Assembly (NCBI GenBank): GCA_934045075.1
Contig: OW203738.1
Coordinates: 1,116,001-1,180,000 of the forward strand
Direction of reading: 5' to 3'
DNA: 64,000 bases
Source of the DNA: Yponomeuta sedellus
Taxonomy: Eukaryota; Arthropoda; Insecta; Lepidoptera; Yponomeutidae
In this document: piece by piece, positions 58,020 to 64,000 of the stretch
How positions within the stretch are numbered: position 1 is the first letter of the stretch
Layout of the letters: each line of letters begins with the position of its first letter
The notes under the pieces: model-generated
Told to the model about the DNA's origin: nothing
What the model saw: the letters and a program-made list of their open reading frames with translations, nothing else
The model's database searches: none
Translations under genes and position numbers: made by a program

Positions 58020-58195
58020 AGTACACACGCCATAATAACAAAACAAACTTAAAATACATAACATTTAAAAAAAGAAAATAACACTAAAGCTCACGGCGCG
58101 TAACTATAAACAGCAACTAACTCAGCAATATGCCGATGGATAAGCCTTCAGCGCTGATTTTCAGCCAGTGCTAGGTGCTCCGCGAGCGCTACATA
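58020..58195. repeat. Dispersed repeat, shared with 52965-53150
   Basis: See the other copy. Here it directly abuts a 5S-like SINE fragment. Confidence 0.65.
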
Positions 58196-58196
58196 G

Positions 58197-58310
58197 TAAG
58201 GCCCGCCACTGTCTAACAATCCTCCACGAACCTGAACTTGGCCCCCGTGGTGGAGTATGGCCACCAAGATACTCGTGCGATAGGTGGGGACATACAAAGG
58301 TTTGATATCG
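58197..58310 (+). mobile_element. 5S-like SINE, 3' fragment
   Basis: AGTAAGGCCCGCCACTGTC to ACATACAAAGGTTTGATATC, with a small deletion over the GCAGGAAG segment. Confidence 0.68.
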
Positions 58311-58529
58311 TAAAAGTCACACCCAGCCGCTAAACATCAACGGCAAAGAGAAACGGTTTTTGGTTTCTCTTGTCTCATTAAGCCCGCAGAGACTAAACTC
58401 GCATATTTTATTAAACCGGGGCTTTTCGAATCACAGCGTTCGCGAATAAAGTTCATTTTTTAACACCCGGGTAATCTCTGGCAAGCCCGGGCTGCGCACT
58501 TTCACCGCGGCTCCGCTGTTAGGGCGTGA

Positions 58530-58852
58530 ACACACTGTCCCCACTGCTGGGGCACGGGTCTTTTCCTGCATCGCAGGAAGGTTAGGCCATACTCCACCAC
58601 CGAGGCCAAGACCGGGTTGGTGGAGGATTGTGAGACGGTGGAGGATTGTGAGACAGTGGCCGGGCCTAGATTTGTCAGAAGGTATCAAGCCGCTCATATG
58701 GCCTCTGATTTGGCTTAACGATTGCCATTACATGACAGCCGGCAACAATGGCTGAACGTGCCTTGCGATGCACGGAAGCGCTCGGAAAAATGCTACTAGT
58801 GGTAGTTACCCAATTCCAATCACTGGGTTCGACTAGGCCACGAGTGCTTCAC
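58530..58852 (-). mobile_element. 5S-like SINE with internal small duplication
   Basis: Minus orientation from GTCCCCACTGCTGGGGCACG to the GACTAGGCCACGAGTGCTTC head. A GGAGGATTGTGAGAC unit is tandemly doubled near 58620. The 5S-like core between GGTAGTTAC and CCAATTCC is deleted. Confidence 0.7.
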
Positions 58853-58857
58853 AATAC

Positions 58858-58935
58858 AATTAAATAGGTTTTAAAAAAATATATTGTCCTTAGCACGGGT
58901 TAGTGCATTAAAAATAAAAATAGTATAATACAATT
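58858..58935 (+). mobile_element. SINE-A tail fragment
   Basis: AAATAGGTTTTAAAA, TCCTTAGCACGGGTTAGTGC and AAAAATAAAAATAG. Confidence 0.65.
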
Positions 58936-59303
58936 AAATTTAATTTTTTCATCAATATTGCTACGGCATGCATTAACGAGCACCAGTCAGCGCCAGTGGG
59001 TCTTAGCCCTAGCAGAGTGCAAAGTTGCGGTGATCAACCGCACCCAAACAATGTGCTGTCAACGACGGATTTAAACTTTTGCAGCGACGGCCCAGTCGCT
59101 CTGTGAAACGCCCGGCTTGCCCGAATTTCACCCTCTGATTATCAACTTACTTTTCTATGTAAAAATTGTGATGCCGCGCTGCATTCTGACGGAAATAAAA
59201 GTAACTAAATACAGATTTTTAAGCCTCATGCTTGTCTGGTTAACGTAGCGTAGACTCTCATTGTAAGTACCGAGCTTGAACTTGCCTTGCTTCTAAGAAA
59301 TTA

Positions 59304-59478
59304 TCTATAATATAAAAATGAATCGCTGAATGTGTTGGTAAGCTCAAATCTCGAGAGCGGCTGAACCGATTTTCCTGATTATATTTTTAGTATATTTCTT
59401 GAAGGACGAGGATGGTTCTTACGGAGAAAAAAAATAAGAATCAACTTTAGGCGGTACGAAGTTCGCTGGGTCAGCTAG
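59304..59478 (+). mobile_element. Helitron-like non-autonomous element
   Basis: Begins TC after A and ends CTAG before T, the Helitron insertion rule. Near the end GGCGGTACGAAGTTCGCT can form a short stem-loop. Internal AATGAATCGCTGAATGTGTT is a widespread insect repeat phrase. Confidence 0.5.
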
Positions 59479-59589
59479 TTTATTATATTTATTAGCGACA
59501 AAAAACAGCAAGACAACTATACAAATACACTTAATGTTAATATGTCTAGTTGACTCGCCACCAAGTGTCGACAGAATGCGATGATTGAT

Positions 59590-59800
59590 TGACGACCTCT
59601 GTGGCGCAACGGTAGTACATCTGCTTACTACGCGAGAGGTCCCGGGTTCGAATCCCGGCTGGGTACAAAAAAAACCTCAGGTCTTGGAAGTTTAAATGTT
59701 TGTGATGACGGTGTTTCTGGTTCCCATGACACTGGGTAACCTAGTGTGGGGCCAAAACAATTTATGTGCCTCTATGTAAATGTTATGGTTGTTATGTGGT
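59590..59800 (+). mobile_element. SINE-C
   Basis: GACGACCTCTGTGGCGCAAC head, B-box GGGTTCGAATCCC and the CCTAGTGTGGGGCC tail. Intact except for point changes. Confidence 0.75.
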
Positions 59801-59819
59801 CTATTTATCTATCTAATAA

Positions 59820-59945
59820 ACCCTTAAACATAGCCCACTGTTGGGCATAGGCCAACCCATTCGGTCCTCTGCTAGTCTCAGCCTCTTTCACTATGTCGTC
59901 AGTCCATCGGACTTGCGGTCTGCCCACCAACCGGATTGTTAACAA
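59820..59945 (-). pseudogene. LINE C-terminal remnant
   Basis: CCCACTGTTGGGCATAGGCC, then GTCGTCAGTCCATCGGACTT; the minus strand is the decayed QQW-type ORF end. Confidence 0.5.
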
Positions 59946-60534
59946 GAGCTCGCCGATAAACTGCATTAGCAATTTGGCAAAATGGTTTAATTGTGGCCCA
60001 TAAGGGGAGCTTCAACTTATGCCACACAGGTATTGCAGCGTTCAAGTGGGTTCTTCGCCTATCTAGTGGACGAAAGTGCCACTGAACGCCGTATAAATCA
60101 CCTTACCACCTATATACGTGCATCTGCTAAGGCCAAATAAACAATAAAAACAAAAAACAAAACAAAGATTTCACTGTATAAGTAAAATATAATGCACATA
60201 AAAGCTTAACTGTAGTGCAAAACAGACAAAGGCTTAATGCGCTTTAATCACACTCAGAGAGCTAATGACAAACTCTCAGACAAAGGGTAGTATTTTGATC
60301 AATATTTTCAATCAAACGCGACGCTACAAAGGAATAATTATCATTTTGTTCGATATTCACACTTACACTCCTTGCCTTAAGAGTCACCGTGCTCTGCTTG
60401 CCAATAGTCATCGGGAGACAATGGCTGTCAAAGAAATCCCCGCCTTGACGAATTGTGTTCCTCTTCGACTGAAACCTGAAAGGCCTACTCAGAAAATTTG
60501 GGAGGATAAATATAATTCTATTATTATCTTATAT

Positions 60535-60605
60535 GGTTAACCAGAGGTCGCGGGGCAAATCCCGGCATGGGTGGAATTCTTAGCCACTAAATAGGTTTTT
60601 AAAAA
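60535..60605 (+). mobile_element. SINE-A, 3' fragment
   Basis: Only the second half of the tRNA-like head (CCAGAGGTCGCGGGGC) and the tail start remain. Confidence 0.6.
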
Positions 60606-60776
60606 ATACAAAACACACAATGCTAAAAACATAGGTACATACAAAAAGCTGTAGAGAAATGTGTTGCATCATTGAAACAATGTTCAAAGAAACACAGATA
60701 AAGAAAAGAAACAACAATTTCTGTATAAAAGTAATAAAAATTAGAGAATGATAACATACATTTGACACAACAACTG

Positions 60777-60890
60777 ACGACCTGGTCAAGGTGGCAGGAA
60801 AGGACTGGATTCGAAAAGCCCAAGACCGAAATAAATGGCGTGCATTGGAAGAGACCTACACTCAGCATTGGGTGGCGATAGGTTGAAGAA
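60777..60890 (+). pseudogene. LINE C-terminus (DDLVKVAGKDW type)
   Basis: Residues DDLVKVAGKDWIRKAQDR, KWRALEETYTQHWVAIG and a stop, the classic end of an RTE/Jockey-like ORF2. Only about 37 codons remain. Confidence 0.7.
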
Positions 60891-60899
60891 GAAGAACAT

Positions 60900-61582
60900 A
60901 GATTTGCCTAAGGTACTATTATTTGTTTTCAGTATTGAGCGAAAACGAAAACCTCCTTGGTATTGAGGCCCTAAAGTGGACTCGACGCAGCATGCGTTGT
61001 GGGAGTGTTACCTCTCACAACTGTGTTATTCTGTAGAGACCACATTGAATATCCTCATTGTATAACTTCTTCCAATTTTTGTAGCTGTTCCAATATTAAT
61101 TAGATTTATAGTCAAGCCGATGTTCATGTGCGGCTTGGACATTCAAACTCAAGTCTCACTCAGAAAATATTATGGTGTAAGTGTAACTTCTTCACTATCT
61201 TAAAACCAACAGATATCGACAGGCAGACTGACCAGACCCCACGTTTATCCCATTAGGTCCTTAACAGTCCATCTAAAAAAAAAGTCACTATTCTTCGTTC
61301 ACGTCACACAATGCCCCCTCAATCAACGGAATGCCACGCAGACCGGGAGTTGGGGACCACAGCAGGGGCCTCCCGATTTCCTTAATTAAAAATGTCTCAC
61401 TATTCTTACAATAGACGCTATGCAGCGGGGGTCCGCGCAAAATGATAAGTTAGGCAGAAGGTTGACGAGTTAATTTTTTACGTCTAAATCTGAACGCGCA
61501 CCTAGAAACCTAGACAGACTCTTGAAGTATTCTTTCTGGCTTTTACAACAGAATAAAACATACACATTTGTATTTTCTAAAG
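60900..61582. other. No supported gene
   Basis: Nothing recognisable beyond short dispersed phrases. Confidence 0.45.
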
Positions 61583-62045
61583 GGTGACCCATGATTCAAG
61601 AAAAATTTAATATTAATAGAAAACACAGATTTTCAATTAAAAAGTTTTTTTTTATTAATTCATAAAATATACAGATTGAGGTTACGTTTGGAATAGTACG
61701 TCGGATAAATGACCTCCACGGCTTTGCTGGCAAGGACGCACTCTTTTAATGAAATGTTGTATGACAGTTTCGCATAAACTTGGCTGAATTTCATTAATAC
61801 ACGACCTAATTTCCTCCTTCAAGGCGTGGGTGGTCGTGGGCTTATTGGCATAAACCTTAGACTTCACAAACCCCCAAAGAAAAAAGTCCAATGGCGTTAA
61901 ATCGCAAGATCTGGATGGCCAATTCTGATCGCAAAAACGACCAGTATGTATGGTCCGATAATGCCTCCAGCCCATAATCGTGTAATTGGTCGTTTTTGCG
62001 ATCAGAATTGGCCATCCAGATCTTGCGATTTAACGCCATTGGACT
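61583..62045 (-). pseudogene. Mariner/Tc1-like transposase C-terminus with fold-back
   Basis: Minus-strand residues CDLTPLDFFLWGFVKSKVY contain the last acidic catalytic residue region of the DDE/D domain, followed by ALKEEIRSCINEIQ and a C-terminal tail to 61682. The upstream domain is lost: at about 61890-62040 the ORF runs into an inverted copy of itself, with arms of about 60 bp around a 47-bp spacer. Confidence 0.7.
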
Positions 62046-62870
62046 TTTTTCCCTGGGGTTAAAGCTAAGGTAAGCTTAAAAAATCTAAGGCTAAAATTAA
62101 GCATTAAGGCGTTTCACTAAGCATTTTAACGAGCGCCGAAGCACCTTAAAATTCCACGCTACGAGTATGCTAAGAAAACAAATAAATATCATTTCATTTT
62201 GCGAATTTCAAAAACATTGCAAAACTGAGGCTCGGCTACAAGCAGCCGGCTTAAATTATCGATAGATAGGGAACACTTTATTATACATAAAAAGGGAAAT
62301 TACACAGATATTCCTTAACCTAACAGTGCAAAATATATTGGAGAAGGAAGTAGATGTACAAATAAATCAAAATATTTCAGATACAGATTAAGAATATTCT
62401 TATCATATCTTATCTTATGAATAAAACATTAATAATTAAGAAAATAATTATACTAACCCAAGTTATTTTTAAGCCTGAGGTGAATTTCAGAGTTTGCCGG
62501 TGATCCGACAATGATGAGTGGACTTTCTGTACTTCCTCCTACTGAGAGTCTGGGGAAATGTTATTGTTTCGAGCGGCCCTAATGAAAAACCGTCTGATCA
62601 CACGCTTTGCTTATTTCGAGTGAGGTTGGCTTCAAGTGAGAGTGGATTAAAAGGTTTTTCTAGACGGGTGGACGATTTTGGTAGGAAATATCGGCTATTT
62701 GTAGCTGTAAATAATGTTTTTTTGTAAGTCGACAGCACATTAACCTTTACATTTTAGTAGCAAAGTCACTTAGTTACACTTTGTGTATGTTACATAAAGT
62801 AACGGATTAAAATGCTAAGAAGTAATGTTTGTCGACTATTGTTATTTCACAAAAGTGAAAGTGGTATAAT
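62046..62870. other. No supported gene; LINE 3' end at 62262-62340
   Basis: GATAGATAGGGAACACTTTA at 62262 is the GATA-tailed LINE end in minus orientation. The rest is AT-rich. Confidence 0.45.
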
Positions 62871-63080
62871 TTGAGAGTTATCCGTTTCATAGTAAAATTC
62901 AATTATCTTTATAATATTAAGTCTTCCTTTATTAGGATATATATGAGGTTATCTGATCACAAAAACCGTTTGTTTACAATATTTACTGTCAACTTACTTA
63001 AGTCTTCACTAGCCTACAGTTATTTTTCTCATATTTACGTAGCTAAACTATGGAATGTTTTGAACCATCCTGTATAACTT
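62871..63080 (+). pseudogene. Possible LINE RT C-terminal remnant
   Basis: Ends SYFSHIYVAKLWNVLNHPV and stop, like the (F)xxRVxxLWNxLP ending of several LINE clades. A decayed repeat of the same end occurs near 63270-63330, with a GATA-tailed LINE end (63165-63290, minus) between them. Confidence 0.4.
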
Positions 63081-63767
63081 TTAAAGAAAAGAAGAAAACT
63101 GAATGACAGCTTAATTCAGTCTGAAATTCACTAGACGCCTACAGATACCTACAATTTATTTTGTTCATATAGATAGATACATAGATGGATACCACTTTAT
63201 CGCATAACCAGAAAATAATACCAGCATGATTTCTTAAATCTAAGAAATGTTACACAATTGGTGGTCTTATTGCTATTTACGTAGCCAAACTTTGTACTGT
63301 TTTAAATCACTCTGTAAAATTTCATTGAAAGAAAAACTAATCCCTCTCTTCTCCATGACACAATTATGCGTAAAATCCTGCAATTCCTAAAGTGTCTGCC
63401 CAGCACCTACTATCGGCGGTCAATGGTGCAGCCAGCGCTAATCTTTTCATTAAAAAGCGATTATTCGCAGCACGCCGCACTAATAGGAATAAAGACCTGC
63501 CAACTAAGGCCCGACGAATCACTCTTAATTCCACGACTATAAAGGTTATTATTCAATAGCCGGATAAGAACCCCCTGAAAAATGCTCCGTCGCCATCTTT
63601 GATGCAACGCGGTGACATTTCAATTTCGAATTCCTGTGTTCGAAATTCGAAATTAATTATTTTTCTCCTTTTTCTGTTCAAAACTTTTCTTTTGTTTCAT
63701 TGCATACAAACTGCCAGATATTGAAGATGAAATAAGGTAGGTATTGGTACTGATTGTTTATTTTATC

Positions 63768-63992
63768 AGCATGGGTGACCACCGCGTGACTACGCCGACA
63801 TTGACGTTGACATTGCCGTTGGTGCCGGCTATCATGTAATGGCAGTCGTTAAGCCTTGTCAGAGACCTTATGGGCGGCATGATAACTTCTGACAGTAAGG
63901 CGATGCTGATGCGATGGAGTATGGCTTAACCTTCCTGCGATGCAGGAAGAGACCCGTGCCCCAGCAGTGGGGGCATACAAGGGTTGATATCG
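63768..63992 (+). mobile_element. 5S-like SINE, internally deleted
   Basis: Starts CATGGGTGACCACCGCGTGA (5S-like) and ends CAAGGGTTGATATCGATAG. Internal deletions lie near 63795 and 63900. Confidence 0.72.
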
Positions 63993-64000
63993 ATAGATCG

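Overview
The window looks like nuclear DNA of a moth or butterfly. It is AT-rich and contains one multi-exon gene with standard GT-AG introns. Most of the rest is LINE fragments, tRNA-like SINEs, fold-back elements and very long microsatellites. The recurring phrase around CCACTGCTGGGCATAGGCC and the dual-clip protease both point to Lepidoptera. The species cannot be told from sequence alone.

The only convincing host gene runs on the + strand from (at the latest) 4929 to 20398. It encodes a secreted serine protease zymogen of the clip-domain type, the class that drives melanisation (prophenoloxidase activation) and Toll signalling in insect haemolymph. Nine exons join in a single consistent reading frame of 569 residues to the stop codon. 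The order is first clip domain (six Cys), a 156-residue Asn/Gln-rich linker of about five degenerate repeats, a second clip domain (six Cys), an activation site after Lys, and a complete S1A catalytic domain with His, Asp and Ser. The signal-peptide exon is not certain; its last 16 bases may be the first bases of the window.

Region by region. 1-4928: LINE remnants, a 1073-bp tandem duplication bounded by SINEs, and nested SINE/LINE insertions. 5075-20096: protease introns loaded with repeats, including a 1.26-kb ACGA/ACCG/ACAA array and several MITEs. 20399-26400: 3' flank, a GC-rich TA-flanked MITE and a cluster of 5S-like SINEs. 26600-35000: LINE 3' ends grading into huge CATA, TCTCG and GATA arrays. 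35000-64000: no convincing host gene, only degraded retroelements, fold-back elements, a mariner remnant, a Helitron-like element and many SINEs.

The most interesting points are these: (i) a dispersed SINE whose head closely matches the internal part of 5S rRNA, with perfect 12- and 16-bp target-site duplications at two copies; (ii) a tRNA-like SINE with at least five copies whose 5' end is a snapped-back inverted copy of its own body, most inside perfect 13-15-bp duplications; (iii) back-to-back perfect hairpins with loops of 1-4 bases in otherwise unique DNA; (iv) the repeat linker between the clip domains and the non-trypsin S1 pocket of the protease; (v) megasatellite-like tetranucleotide arrays that start exactly at LINE 3' tails.
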